Shown here: positions 52,419-61,183 of the stretch, piece by piece
How positions within the stretch are numbered: position 1 is the first letter of the stretch
Layout of the letters: every line of letters starts with the position of its first letter
Origin: GCA-2733415 sp049614485
Lineage (GTDB): Bacteria; Bacteroidota; Bacteroidia; Flavobacteriales; Flavobacteriaceae
Reading direction: 5' to 3'
NCBI GenBank assembly: GCA_049614485.1
Contig: JBMZDR010000001.1
Coordinates: forward strand, 186,001-250,000
Length of the DNA: 64,000 bases
Position numbers and translations under genes: made by a program
Notes under the pieces: model-generated
The model's database searches: none
Told to the model about the DNA's origin: nothing
Seen by the model: the letters and a program-made list of their open reading frames with translations, nothing else

Positions 52419-53198
52419 TTAAAGTGATTTTGTTCTTCCACCATCAACAGGAACGTTTATTCCGTTTATATATGAAGCGGCTTCTGATGCTAAGAATACA
52501 ATGGCATTTGCAATTTCTTCTGGTTGTGCAAAGCGTTTTGCAGGAATGTCGTTTTTCATTGCATTTGAAACCTCTTCGAATGATTGACCTGTTTTTTCAG
52601 CTTTATTGGTAATAATTTGTTTTAAACGCTCAGTGCCAGTTGCGCCTGGGAGTACATTGTTTACTGTTATCCCGAAACTTCCTAATTCACCAGCTAATGT
52701 TTTAGACCAGTTGGCTACTGCGCCTCTAATTGTGTTAGATACGCCTAAACCTGCTAATGGTTGTTTAACAGAAGTAGAAATGATGTTGATGATTCTTCCG
52801 TAGCCAGCTTCTTTCATGGCAGGAACTACAGCCTGAACTAAAATGTGATTGCATTTTAAATGTTGCGTAAACGCACTTTCAAATTCATCTAATGACGCAT
52901 TAAATACTGGTCCTCCTGCTGGTCCTCCAGTATTGTTAATCAAAATATGAAATGTTTGATTAGCAGTATTTAATTTTGATTGTAAGTCAGTTGGGTTTTG
53001 AAAATCAGCAACTATGTAATTGTGCTGTTGCCCGTTTGACGTAGATAATTCGCTCAAAACAGCTTTTAATTTCGTTTCGTTACGAGCAATTAAAGTTACT
53101 GTCGTTCCTAACTCTGCTAATTGTAAAGCGGTTGCTTTTCCAATTCCTTGTGTACTTCCGCAAACTAATGCGTTTTTATTATTTAAATTAAAATTCAT
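52419..53198 (-). CDS. short-chain dehydrogenase/reductase with non-standard active site
   Basis: A Rossmann-fold SDR of 259 aa in the kynurenine operon. Cofactor loop: CGSTQGIGKA (13-22), NNTGG (88-92). The usual catalytic Ser-Tyr-Lys set reads Ser141, Ser154 (tyrosine position) and Arg158 (lysine position) in GLGVSNTIRGAV, so both key residues are changed. I remember an SDR group with SNT-x-R here, usually labelled FabG-like, so this is probably a subfamily trait and not decay. Its step is not known to me; reducing or isomerising an intermediate after 2-aminomuconate is a guess. It sits 48 bases after the aldehyde dehydrogenase and 52 before the dioxygenase. Confidence 0.8.
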   Translation of the reverse strand: MNFNLNNKNALVCGSTQGIGKATALQLAELGTTVTLIARNETKLKAVLSELSTSNGQQHNYIVADFQNPTDLQSKLNTANQTFHILINNTGGPAGGPVFNASLDEFESAFTQHLKCNHILVQAVVPAMKEAGYGRIINIISTSVKQPLAGLGVSNTIRGAVANWSKTLAGELGSFGITVNNVLPGATGTERLKQIITNKAEKTGQSFEEVSNAMKNDIPAKRFAQPEEIANAIVFLASEAASYINGINVPVDGGRTKSL

Positions 53199-53246
53199 GT
53201 TTATAATTTTATAAGATGTCGTTTAAAAATGGCACATTTATTTTTT

Positions 53247-54689
53247 TTAATATTTGATGCATATATTTTTTGGTTCCGTGAAAAAGCGTAGTGCTTCAAC
53301 ACCACCTTCTCGGCCAACACCTGAATCTTTCATGCCGCCAAATGGTGTGCGTAAATCACGCATTAACCAGGTGTTAATCCATACAATTCCTGCATGTAGA
53401 TTTTTTGCTAAGTGCATGCTTCGTGTGAGGTTGTTTGTCCAAATAGTACTTGAGAGTCCGTATTTTACATCATTTGCTAAAGCTAAAGCTTCGTCATCTG
53501 AATCAAAGGGCATTATGGTTACTACTGGGCCAAAAATTTCTTCCTGATTTAACCTGCAGTTGGCATCGGTAACTTCAATAATGGTAGGTTCTAAATAGTA
53601 ACCGTTTTCAAGACCGTTAACAGTCACATAATTTCCGCCACATAATACAGTGCCGCCTTCTTGTTCTGCACTATCAATGTATGATTTTACTTTTTTAAGA
53701 TGAGGTTTTGATACTAATGCACCAATATTAGTATCCGAATTCATTGGGTTTCCAACTTTAAGTGCTTTTGTTCTCGCTATAAAATCAGTTTTAAATTTGT
53801 TGTAAATGCTACGTTCTACAAATATTCTTGAGCCACATAGACATATTTGACCTTGATTTGCAAAGCTCGATTTTAAGGTAACGTTTAGCATTTTTTCATA
53901 ATCACAATCTGCGAAAATCAAATTTGGATTTTTCCCGCCTAACTCTAATGATAATTTCTTAAACATCGGTGCAGCAGTTCGAGCAATGCTTGCTCCAGTA
54001 GCTGTTCCTCCAGTAAATGAAATGGCTTTAATTTTTTCGTGTTCAACAATGGCTTGACCAGTAGTATGACCTAAGCCGTGAACGATATTTAAAACCCCTT
54101 TTGGTAGTCCTGCTTTTGTACAAATGTCAGCTAATAGGTATGCTGTCATGGGAGTGACTTCGCTAGGTTTTGCAACTACAGTGTTCCCTGTGGCCAGCGC
54201 TGGAGCTATTTTCCAAGAAAATAAGTATAAGGGTAAATTCCATGGCGAAATGCATCCAACAACACCAATAGAGTTTCTTAAAGTGAAATTAAAGGCGTTT
54301 AAACCAACACTTTCATGAGATTCACTTGAAAACTGTGTAATGGCATTTGCGAAAAACTGAAAATTACTAGACGCTCTTGGTATGTCTACAGTTTTAGCAA
54401 GACTTAATGGTTTTCCGTTATCTTGAGCTTCTGCTTCTGCAAAACGCTCAAGGTTAACTTCAATTAATGTGGCAATTTTAGAAAGGATTTTACTTCTATA
54501 ATCTAAGGTTGTATTTGACCATTCTGGAAAAGCATTTGCAGCAGCTTGGTACGCTTCCTCAACATCATCAGAAGATGAATTAGGAATTAGACTATATACG
54601 GTTCCATTTGAAGGGTTGTAATTGTCTAGCCACTCATTGTTTTTCGGTGCTTTAAATTCTCCGTTGATGTAGTTTAGTATTTTTTTCAT
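53247..54689 (-). CDS. aldehyde dehydrogenase, likely 2-aminomuconic-6-semialdehyde dehydrogenase
   Basis: An NAD+-dependent aldehyde dehydrogenase (480 aa). Catalytic residues: Asn151 (SPWNLP), Glu249 (LELGGKN), Cys283 (GQICLC), and the cofactor loop FTGGTATG. In this operon the logical substrate is 2-aminomuconic semialdehyde, made by ACMSD, giving 2-aminomuconate (AmnC/NbaE type). A related 2-hydroxymuconic semialdehyde dehydrogenase role is the alternative. The IclR gene ends 5 bases before its start. Confidence 0.88.
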   Translation of the reverse strand: MKKILNYINGEFKAPKNNEWLDNYNPSNGTVYSLIPNSSSDDVEEAYQAAANAFPEWSNTTLDYRSKILSKIATLIEVNLERFAEAEAQDNGKPLSLAKTVDIPRASSNFQFFANAITQFSSESHESVGLNAFNFTLRNSIGVVGCISPWNLPLYLFSWKIAPALATGNTVVAKPSEVTPMTAYLLADICTKAGLPKGVLNIVHGLGHTTGQAIVEHEKIKAISFTGGTATGASIARTAAPMFKKLSLELGGKNPNLIFADCDYEKMLNVTLKSSFANQGQICLCGSRIFVERSIYNKFKTDFIARTKALKVGNPMNSDTNIGALVSKPHLKKVKSYIDSAEQEGGTVLCGGNYVTVNGLENGYYLEPTIIEVTDANCRLNQEEIFGPVVTIMPFDSDDEALALANDVKYGLSSTIWTNNLTRSMHLAKNLHAGIVWINTWLMRDLRTPFGGMKDSGVGREGGVEALRFFTEPKNICIKY

Positions 54690-54694
54690 AATTA

Positions 54695-55456
54695 CTAACT
54701 AAAAATTAATTTTAACTGTTGTGCAGTGTGTTTTAAATCGTCTGTATATGTTTGAATGTCATCTTCGTTAAACCGTGCTGATGGTCCAGAGGTGCTAATT
54801 GCAGCAATAAATTGCCCTTGATTATTACATACTGGTACGGCTACACAAACAAGTCCTATTTCGTTTTCTTCCATATCAAGGGCAAAACCTTGTTGTTTAA
54901 TTTTTTCAATTTCTTGAATCAATTTTTTAGAATTTGTAATGGTATGTTCCGTTACTCGTTGTAGTACGGTATCCTTAATTACTGTTTTATAATTTGGCTC
55001 AGCAAAAGCCAACATTGTTTTTCCTAAAGCTGTGCAGTGTAAGGCCTTTTCACTTCCGATTTGAGAATTGATTTGCAAATCATGCCTACCAACAACTTTA
55101 TCTAAAAAGTAGACTTTATGATTTTTATATATGGCTAAATGTGCTGTTTCGCCAGCTTGTTTCGCTAAAGCTTCCATGTGTGGTTTTGCTTTAGCAATAA
55201 AGTTTTTGTTGATAGATACTTTTTGTCCGAGTTCAAATAATTTTAATCCTAAACGGTATTTTCCATTTTCAGAATTTTGTTGAATGACGTTTAAAGCTTC
55301 CATTGTGGCTAACATTCTGTATACAGCACTTTTATTGGTTCCCATTTTATGAGCCAATTCTGTAACGCCAAGTTCCTGAACATCAGTGCTGAAGCAGTCC
55401 AGAATATGAAATGCTTTCGCTACAGAGGTGTTTAATATTTTTTTTGTTGTACTCAA
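54695..55456 (-). CDS. IclR-family transcriptional regulator
   Basis: A regulator of 253 aa with an N-terminal winged helix-turn-helix (LGVTELAHKMGTNKSAVYRMLATMEALNV, about 28-56) and an IclR effector-binding domain (LHCTALGKTMLAF, MEENEIGLVCVAVPV, AISTSGPSARF). It is inside the kynurenine operon, adjoining RidA with no gap, so it is likely to control its own operon in response to a pathway intermediate. A binding site in the 58562-58681 gap is expected but I did not find an inverted repeat I trust. Confidence 0.9.
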   Translation of the reverse strand: MSTTKKILNTSVAKAFHILDCFSTDVQELGVTELAHKMGTNKSAVYRMLATMEALNVIQQNSENGKYRLGLKLFELGQKVSINKNFIAKAKPHMEALAKQAGETAHLAIYKNHKVYFLDKVVGRHDLQINSQIGSEKALHCTALGKTMLAFAEPNYKTVIKDTVLQRVTEHTITNSKKLIQEIEKIKQQGFALDMEENEIGLVCVAVPVCNNQGQFIAAISTSGPSARFNEDDIQTYTDDLKHTAQQLKLIFS

Positions 55457-55873
55457 TTAGTTAACTTTTTTATAAGCCACCACTTTAATTTCTATTAATA
55501 AATGCGGATGTGGTAATTGGTGTACGGCAACAGTTGTACGTGTAGGGCCGTCATAATCAAAGTGTTCAGCGTACACTTTGTTGTAACCTCCAAAATCATT
55601 CATGTTTACTAGAAAAGTAGTTACATCTACAATATCTTTTAAACTAGCGCCTTCTTCTTTTAAAATATCATTGATGTTGTCTAAAACCGCTTTTGTTTGC
55701 GCTTTAATATCTAGGTTGGTAGTTCCGAATTCATCAACATCAACACCAACAAATGAATTGTCTGGTCGTCTAGAGCTTGTTCCTGATACGTATATAAAAT
55801 CACCAACACGCTTCACATGTGGGAATTTTCCTCTTGGTGTTGCTTTTCCTTGTATTAATTTTCCTTTATTCAT
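55457..55873 (-). CDS. RidA-family protein, probably 2-aminomuconate deaminase
   Basis: A small YjgF/RidA-fold protein (138 aa). RidA motifs: GDFIYVSGTSSRRPDN (23-38), the Arg in GPTRTTVAVHQLPHPHLLIEIKVVAY (108-133), and the DVTTFLVNMNDF strand. In this operon the likely substrate is 2-aminomuconate, which it would hydrolyse to 4-oxalocrotonate and ammonia (AmnD/NbaF type). A general enamine/imine deaminase is the alternative. Seven bases separate it from kmo. Confidence 0.85.
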   Translation of the reverse strand: MNKGKLIQGKATPRGKFPHVKRVGDFIYVSGTSSRRPDNSFVGVDVDEFGTTNLDIKAQTKAVLDNINDILKEEGASLKDIVDVTTFLVNMNDFGGYNKVYAEHFDYDGPTRTTVAVHQLPHPHLLIEIKVVAYKKVN

Positions 55874-55880
55874 GATGTGA

Positions 55881-57293
55881 TTATTTTAAACCTGCTATTT
55901 TATCTTCCGATAAAATTTCATTTGTTTCTTGTTGTATTTTTTTAAGCACGACTTTTAATTCGTCTTTGGTCATATCATGACTGGTAGCGATATCTTTATC
56001 GGCAATCATATTTAAAAGTGCTTTGTCTTGAGCACGACCAATTTTCATGGCTTTTGCATAATTGATATTTTCATTAAACGTCACCATTGAGTATTTGGAA
56101 AAATATTCCGTTGGGAAGGTTTTTTCTAAACTCATTTCCAACCCTCTTTTTTCTTTAAAAATAGGATTAGCCACATGGTCTCTCATTTCATAATAATTAT
56201 CAATAGCTAAATCTGCAATAGCATCGGTGTCTTCTTTTCTAGCATTTTGATATGCTTTAAAAGTGGCATTCCAATTGCCAGTATGATCATCTAAAATACT
56301 GTCAAAAACAACAACATCTTCAAATGATGCGTTCATACCTTGTCCGTAAAACGGCACAATGGCGTGAGCAGCGTCTCCCATTAATAACGTTTGTCCGTTG
56401 TGTTGCCATGGGCTACATTTTACAGTTCCTAAAGATCCTGTTGGGTTGCCAAAGAATTCTTTATCTAAATCAGGAATTAACGTTAAAGCATCTGGGAATT
56501 GTGTTTCAAAAAACTCGGTTACTTTTTCAATTGTAGTTAAGTTATTGAAATTATAGTCGCCTTCATCATAAGATAAAAATAAGGTTACTGTAAAACTACC
56601 ATCTAAATTTGGTAGGGCAATTAACATGTATTGCCCACGTGGCCAAATATGTAAATGTTCTTTACTTATTTGATGATTGCCAATTTTATCAGCTGGTATT
56701 TCTAATTCTTTATAACCGTGAGTTAAATACTCTTGTGCATAACTGAATAGAAATTTCTTCTCTAAATAATAGCTTTTACGTAAAGCAGATCCTGCGCCAT
56801 CTGTACCGAAAATAACATCAGCAGTACACTCTTTCACTTCATTTGTTAGATAACATTTAAAGCTTGCAGTATTTGCTTCTAAATTGACATGTGTACATTT
56901 TTTATTAAAATGAATCGTGACATTTTCATGTTGTTCTGCTTCATCTAATAATACGGCGTTTAAGCCTCCTCTTGAAATAGAATTGATATATTCGTTATCT
57001 CTTCCTGAATAATTTGAGCTGAATGTATTGCCTTCAATATCATGAATTAAACGTCCGAACATAGGAATGCATAAAGGTGTTACTTTATTTTCAACACCTA
57101 CTAATCGCATCGCTTTTAGTCCTCTGTCAGATAAGGCCAAATTGATTGATCGCCCAGCGGAAATGTCTGTTGTTCTTAAGTCAGGTCTGCTTTCGTATAA
57201 ATCAACTTTAAAGCCGCGTTGTGCTAAGCGTAATGCTAGTAATGAGCCACATAAACCTGCGCCAATGATTAATATATTTTCTTGTTGAGCCAT
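55881..57293 (-). CDS. kmo: kynurenine 3-monooxygenase
   Basis: A flavin monooxygenase that hydroxylates kynurenine to 3-hydroxykynurenine using NADPH and O2. The FAD loop is IIGAGLCGSLLALRLAQRG (9-27), followed by SINLALSDRGLKAM, DVIFGTDGAGSALRK (the DG motif), and LLMGDAAHAIVPFYGQGMNASFEDV (the GD motif). The protein has 470 aa. Its start (ATG at 57293) shares one base with the stop of kynU, a TAATG junction. Its product is the substrate of the 3-hydroxykynurenine-accepting kynureninase. Confidence 0.94.
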   Translation of the reverse strand: MAQQENILIIGAGLCGSLLALRLAQRGFKVDLYESRPDLRTTDISAGRSINLALSDRGLKAMRLVGVENKVTPLCIPMFGRLIHDIEGNTFSSNYSGRDNEYINSISRGGLNAVLLDEAEQHENVTIHFNKKCTHVNLEANTASFKCYLTNEVKECTADVIFGTDGAGSALRKSYYLEKKFLFSYAQEYLTHGYKELEIPADKIGNHQISKEHLHIWPRGQYMLIALPNLDGSFTVTLFLSYDEGDYNFNNLTTIEKVTEFFETQFPDALTLIPDLDKEFFGNPTGSLGTVKCSPWQHNGQTLLMGDAAHAIVPFYGQGMNASFEDVVVFDSILDDHTGNWNATFKAYQNARKEDTDAIADLAIDNYYEMRDHVANPIFKEKRGLEMSLEKTFPTEYFSKYSMVTFNENINYAKAMKIGRAQDKALLNMIADKDIATSHDMTKDELKVVLKKIQQETNEILSEDKIAGLK

Positions 57294-58561
57294 TACAATA
57301 GTGTTTTTAATTTTTCTACCATTTTAAATACGTCTTCAAATGAATTGTACATTGGTACAGGGGCACAACGAATAACGTCAGGTTCACGCCAATCTGTTAT
57401 AATATGATTATCTGTTAACGCTTTGTGTAAACTCTTATCGGCATTTTTTACTTGAACTGATAGTTGACAACCTCTTTCTTTTGGGTTAGTAGGGGTAATT
57501 ATTTTTATTCTATCTGTTTCAATTTGATTGATTAAGAATTCAAAATAACCAGTTAATTGTTCTGATTTTTCTCTTAATGCCGTCATCCCAACTTTTGTAA
57601 ACATGTCTAATGAGGCTTTAATTGCTGCCATAGATAGGATAGGAGGGTTGCTCAATTGATAACCTTCTGCACCTGGAATGATATCTAACTCCTGACGCAT
57701 ATTGAAACGTGTGCTTTTATTGTGACTCCACCACCCAGAGAATTTATTTAACGCTTTATTGTGTGCATGTTTTTCATGAACAAATAATCCTCCTAAACTT
57801 CCTGGTCCAGAATTTAAGTATTTATAAGTGCACCACGCCGCAAAATCTACACCTGATTCATGAAGTTCTGGAGAAATATTTCCAGCACCATGTGCTAAAT
57901 CTATCCCAACCATACAGTTTTTTGCATGACCTAATTCAGCTATTTTTTTAAGGTCTAAATATTGCCCTGTATAATAGTTGACTCCACCAATTAGTAATAA
58001 GGCAATGTCATCCCCTTGGGTATTAAGAATTTCTTCTAAATCTTCCATGCGCAGCAGCTCTTCTCCTTGACGTGGCGTCCATTCAATGACACCTTCTTTT
58101 GGATCAAAGCCATGAAAACGCAATTGAGATTCAACAGCATAACGATCTGAGGGAAATGCATCAGATTCAATCACGATTTTATATTTTGTTTTAGTAGGTT
58201 GGTAAAATGAGACCATCAACAAGTGTAAATTTGTTGTTAAGGTATTCATTGTAACTACTTCAATAGGTTTTGCACCAACAATTTTAGCCATTGCTTCGGT
58301 TAAAAACTCATGGTAAGGCATCCATGGGTTTTTTGCTTCAAAGTGTCCTTCCACACCAAAGTTAGCCCAGTCTTTTAATTCTTGATTAATGTATTCTTTT
58401 GTTGATTTAGGTTGAAGTCCTAATGAGTTTCCGCACATGTAAATCCAATCATTCCCGTCTTTATCTTTTGGAATATGAAATTCATCACGTAAGTGCGCAA
58501 TTTTATCGTTTTTATCTAAGTTTTTTGCAAAGTCTAAATTCGCTTGAAATGGTGTTGACAT
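57293..58561 (-). CDS. kynU: kynureninase
   Basis: A PLP enzyme that cleaves 3-hydroxykynurenine (or kynurenine) to 3-hydroxyanthranilate (or anthranilate) and alanine. The PLP lysine is Lys247 in CTYKYLNSGPGS; Asp221 and His224 (GIDLAHGAGN) bind the ring nitrogen side. MCGNSLGLQP (42-51) is a family motif. The length is 422 aa. It is first in the operon, just after the promoter at 58595-58626. Its stop overlaps the start of kmo by one base. Confidence 0.95.
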   Translation of the reverse strand: MSTPFQANLDFAKNLDKNDKIAHLRDEFHIPKDKDGNDWIYMCGNSLGLQPKSTKEYINQELKDWANFGVEGHFEAKNPWMPYHEFLTEAMAKIVGAKPIEVVTMNTLTTNLHLLMVSFYQPTKTKYKIVIESDAFPSDRYAVESQLRFHGFDPKEGVIEWTPRQGEELLRMEDLEEILNTQGDDIALLLIGGVNYYTGQYLDLKKIAELGHAKNCMVGIDLAHGAGNISPELHESGVDFAAWCTYKYLNSGPGSLGGLFVHEKHAHNKALNKFSGWWSHNKSTRFNMRQELDIIPGAEGYQLSNPPILSMAAIKASLDMFTKVGMTALREKSEQLTGYFEFLINQIETDRIKIITPTNPKERGCQLSVQVKNADKSLHKALTDNHIITDWREPDVIRCAPVPMYNSFEDVFKMVEKLKTLL

Positions 58562-58594
58562 TACTATTGTTTTAATAATTGAAACAGTGTTTTA

Positions 58595-58626
58595 CAAATT
58601 TAATAAAAATAAATGAGATACTGCAA
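58595..58626 (-). promoter_or_regulatory. promoter of the kynurenine operon
   Basis: On the minus strand: TTG (58626-58624), 21 bases, TAAATTTG (58602-58595), about 34 bases before kynU. It runs through the region of the in-frame upstream codons of the divergent kinase gene, which supports starting that gene downstream (58682). Confidence 0.65.
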
Positions 58627-58681
58627 TAGTAGATGGTTTGATTATAACCCCTTAAATATTAATGTTGTATATTTAAAACAG

Positions 58682-59932
58682 ATGAGTATTTCTAAAATTA
58701 TATCCCAATTAAAATATACGATTTTCTCAAGTGAGAAAATAGATGATATATTCTATGTGCACAAATTGAAATTAATTTCAAACGTGTTGTGCGTGTTTAT
58801 AGTTATGCAATTGATATCAATTATTTTTTCAACCGTTTTTTCAGACGGTGAATTAATTGGGTTTTATATATATGCGTTAATCATAAATACAAGCTTGTTA
58901 TATTTATTGAAGAAAAAAGGCAAGGTAAATGTGATTTCAGTAATATTTATTTTAGCAAACTGGTTGCCTACGCCGTTTTTTATTTATTATTACGGAGACC
59001 CATACATGACTAATAATTTATGGGTTGTTGCATTGTCATTACTTGCACTATTCATACTAGGGAAAAATTGGCGGTTAATAGCAGTGTCTTATGGTGTGAT
59101 AAATATATTGTTCAGTTTATATATTGTGATAAAAAACAATGGGGTAGACATGCAAAATTATAAGTTGGTAGACCATATTTCCGGAGCAATTGACACAGGT
59201 TTTATTTTGGTATTAACTTATATGATCGTGTTTCAGTATATAAAATTTAATGAAGCTGTCAATAAACATGTAAGGAATAAAAATGAGATATTACAAAAGC
59301 AGTATGAGATAATTGAAGCGCAAAATGTAACAAAAACAAACTTATTAAAAGAAATTCATCATCGCGTAAAAAATAATTTACAAATGGTGAATAGTATGGT
59401 GCATATGCAATATAGAGCTGCTCAAGATGAGAACTCACTCAACACGCTTAAAAAAGTTGAGCGTAGAATTATGACTATGGCTAAACTACATGAAACAATT
59501 TACCAATCTGAGAACTTTGAAATTTTAGATATGGAGTCTTATATAAAAGAGTTATTGGATGATTTGTTTCAAATAAAAGCAGGCTTAACTATTGACTATA
59601 AAATAGATGTTGGTGAGCGTTTGAAGTTTAGTAATGAGACTGTTTTATATATTGGTTTGTTGATTACGGAATTGGTGATAAACGTGTTAAAACATGCCTT
59701 TGATTCTGATACAGGTCGCTTGTTTGTGTCTTTAAAAGAGGTGGAAAAAGATCTTTTTGAATTAAAAGTAATCGACAATGGTAAAGGGTTTAACCTTGAA
59801 GATCTCGAAGCTAATTCACGTTCTTTAGGACAGCGGTTAATTAGCTCCTTTTCCAGACAGTTAAATGGTGAGGTAACCGTTAAAAGTAGCGCTGAAGGGA
59901 GTGATTTTGCAATCCGATTTAGTGCGCGTTAA
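58682..59932 (+). CDS. membrane sensor histidine kinase (HisKA_2/LytS-like type)
   Basis: A sensor kinase with about six membrane helices in the N-terminal half and a cytoplasmic kinase. I start at ATG 58682 (MSISKIISQLKYTIFSS); the earlier ATG at 58613 would add 23 residues lacking similarity to any domain and overlaps the divergent kyn promoter. The phospho-acceptor is in EIHHRVKNNLQMVNSMVH (His-Arg-Val-Lys-Asn-Asn signature of HisKA_2), about residue 227. The ATPase domain follows: ITELVINVLKHAF (N box), VIDNGKGFNLEDL (G1) and GQRLISSFSRQLNG. The partner response regulator is not adjacent. It converges with msrA, overlapping by 14 bases. Confidence 0.88.
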   Translation: MSISKIISQLKYTIFSSEKIDDIFYVHKLKLISNVLCVFIVMQLISIIFSTVFSDGELIGFYIYALIINTSLLYLLKKKGKVNVISVIFILANWLPTPFFIYYYGDPYMTNNLWVVALSLLALFILGKNWRLIAVSYGVINILFSLYIVIKNNGVDMQNYKLVDHISGAIDTGFILVLTYMIVFQYIKFNEAVNKHVRNKNEILQKQYEIIEAQNVTKTNLLKEIHHRVKNNLQMVNSMVHMQYRAAQDENSLNTLKKVERRIMTMAKLHETIYQSENFEILDMESYIKELLDDLFQIKAGLTIDYKIDVGERLKFSNETVLYIGLLITELVINVLKHAFDSDTGRLFVSLKEVEKDLFELKVIDNGKGFNLEDLEANSRSLGQRLISSFSRQLNGEVTVKSSAEGSDFAIRFSAR

Positions 59933-60536
59933 TTAAATGAGGGAATTTTTCTTTAAACATATTCAACCTCGGAATAGATATGGCTTTTATATAACTGTTA
60001 TTTGGGTGTAAGCGTTCATAGTTTTGATGATAATCTTCTGCTTTCCAAAATTTTTCAAAAGGCTTTACTTCAGCTGCAATACTTGCGCCTAGTTTTTTTG
60101 CTAAAGCGGCCTTCTTTTTAATGATGCTATTTTTTTGAGTAGAATTTTTGTAGAAGATGATAGAACGGTACTGAGATCCTTTATCGGGACCTTGACCGTT
60201 AATTTGAGTCGGATTTTGTGAGCCAAAATACACATCTATTAAAGTATCAAAGCTTACAATTTTTGGATTGTAATAAACTTTGATAGCTTCTGCATGACCT
60301 GTTTGCCCGGTATTGCTGCTTTCGTAAGTTGGGTTTTGAGTATGACCACCAGAATAGCCACTAATTACTTCTTCAACACCTTTAACACTTTCAAAAATTG
60401 CTTCAGCACACCAAAAACACCCACTTGCAAAATAAGCAGTCTCTAAATTTTTGGTATTTAACTTTTGCGAATTAACCGGATTACTGCATGATACAAAAAT
60501 TAAAAAGCACAAAAAAGGAATCAAACTCGTCTTCAT
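59919..60536 (-). CDS. msrA: peptide-methionine (S)-S-oxide reductase MsrA, lipoprotein
   Basis: Repairs oxidised methionine. The catalytic Cys40 lies in ASGCFWCAEAIF (38-49). GYSGGHTQNPTYESSNTGQTGHAEAIKV is the conserved core, and YFGSQNPTQINGQGPDKGSQYRS the second. A lipoprotein signal ends at Cys17 (FVSCS), so it works in the envelope, not the cytoplasm. The total of 205 aa with the signal is normal for exported MsrA. It overlaps the 3' end of the kinase gene by 14 bases. Confidence 0.93.
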   Translation of the reverse strand: MKTSLIPFLCFLIFVSCSNPVNSQKLNTKNLETAYFASGCFWCAEAIFESVKGVEEVISGYSGGHTQNPTYESSNTGQTGHAEAIKVYYNPKIVSFDTLIDVYFGSQNPTQINGQGPDKGSQYRSIIFYKNSTQKNSIIKKKAALAKKLGASIAAEVKPFEKFWKAEDYHQNYERLHPNNSYIKAISIPRLNMFKEKFPHLINAH

Positions 60537-60623
60537 AGTTATATTGTTTGTTACTATGTCGGAAGAATAGTTGATTCCTTAATGTAATAGCGTGACTAAT
60601 TTTAACTCAAGCTCTCTGAGGAG

Positions 60624-61172
60624 TTAAAACCAATCCAATCTTAGGTCTTTTATTTTTGCAGTATCCGGAATACTTGCCACTTCAATAGTTGTGGTGTAAT
60701 CAAATTTATACTGACTAGGTAACTGGTCTACAGAAATAGTAATGTAAAAGTCTTCGTTTTTAAACTCAACATTTATATTGTTCAAAATACGATCAATTTT
60801 AGACACCTCATAGTTGTCTTTAAACTCTTTAAAGGTGCTTTTAGAGCTGATGTTTTTTGCAGTTTTAAATCGCTCGTCTCTAATAGTTACTATTGATATT
60901 TTAGCATCGTCACTTGTTTCTGAAGGTGTTAATGAAAGTAAATGAGCGCCCCCTTTTTCGTAAATTTCTACATCGGTATTCCTGTTGATAAACCCATCTC
61001 CAGCAACATGCTTTACAACGGAATCGTTAGCGAAAACGGAATCGATTTGTTTAATGTTAAAATTTCTTTTTAAAACGCCAATCTGATCTTTTTGAATTAA
61101 AAACCGATCTTGCTCTTTAGAGCATTGTATAAATGTGAAACTTGCTAATGCAATTAATAGTACTTTTTTCAT
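60624..61172 (-). CDS. putative lipoprotein of unknown function, next to a HerA-like ATPase
   Basis: A 182-residue lipoprotein (lipobox FIQC, Cys17). Sequence: LKRNFNIKQIDSVFANDSVVKHV, DVEIYEKGGAHLLSLTPSE, FKTAKNISSKSTFKEFKDNYEVSKID. The middle reads like a ligand-binding beta/alpha domain. I do not recognise the family. Its gene starts 11 bases after the herA-like stop, so the two are probably co-transcribed. A small imperfect hairpin (60600-60629) spans its stop codon but is a poor terminator. Confidence 0.75.
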   Translation of the reverse strand: MKKVLLIALASFTFIQCSKEQDRFLIQKDQIGVLKRNFNIKQIDSVFANDSVVKHVAGDGFINRNTDVEIYEKGGAHLLSLTPSETSDDAKISIVTIRDERFKTAKNISSKSTFKEFKDNYEVSKIDRILNNINVEFKNEDFYITISVDQLPSQYKFDYTTTIEVASIPDTAKIKDLRLDWF

Positions 61173-61183
61173 GTGTGGTGTGT

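Noticed and set aside
60600..60629. Hairpin after the 182-aa lipoprotein gene as a terminator
   Set aside because: The stem overlaps the stop codon, is short, and has no T-run on the minus strand.
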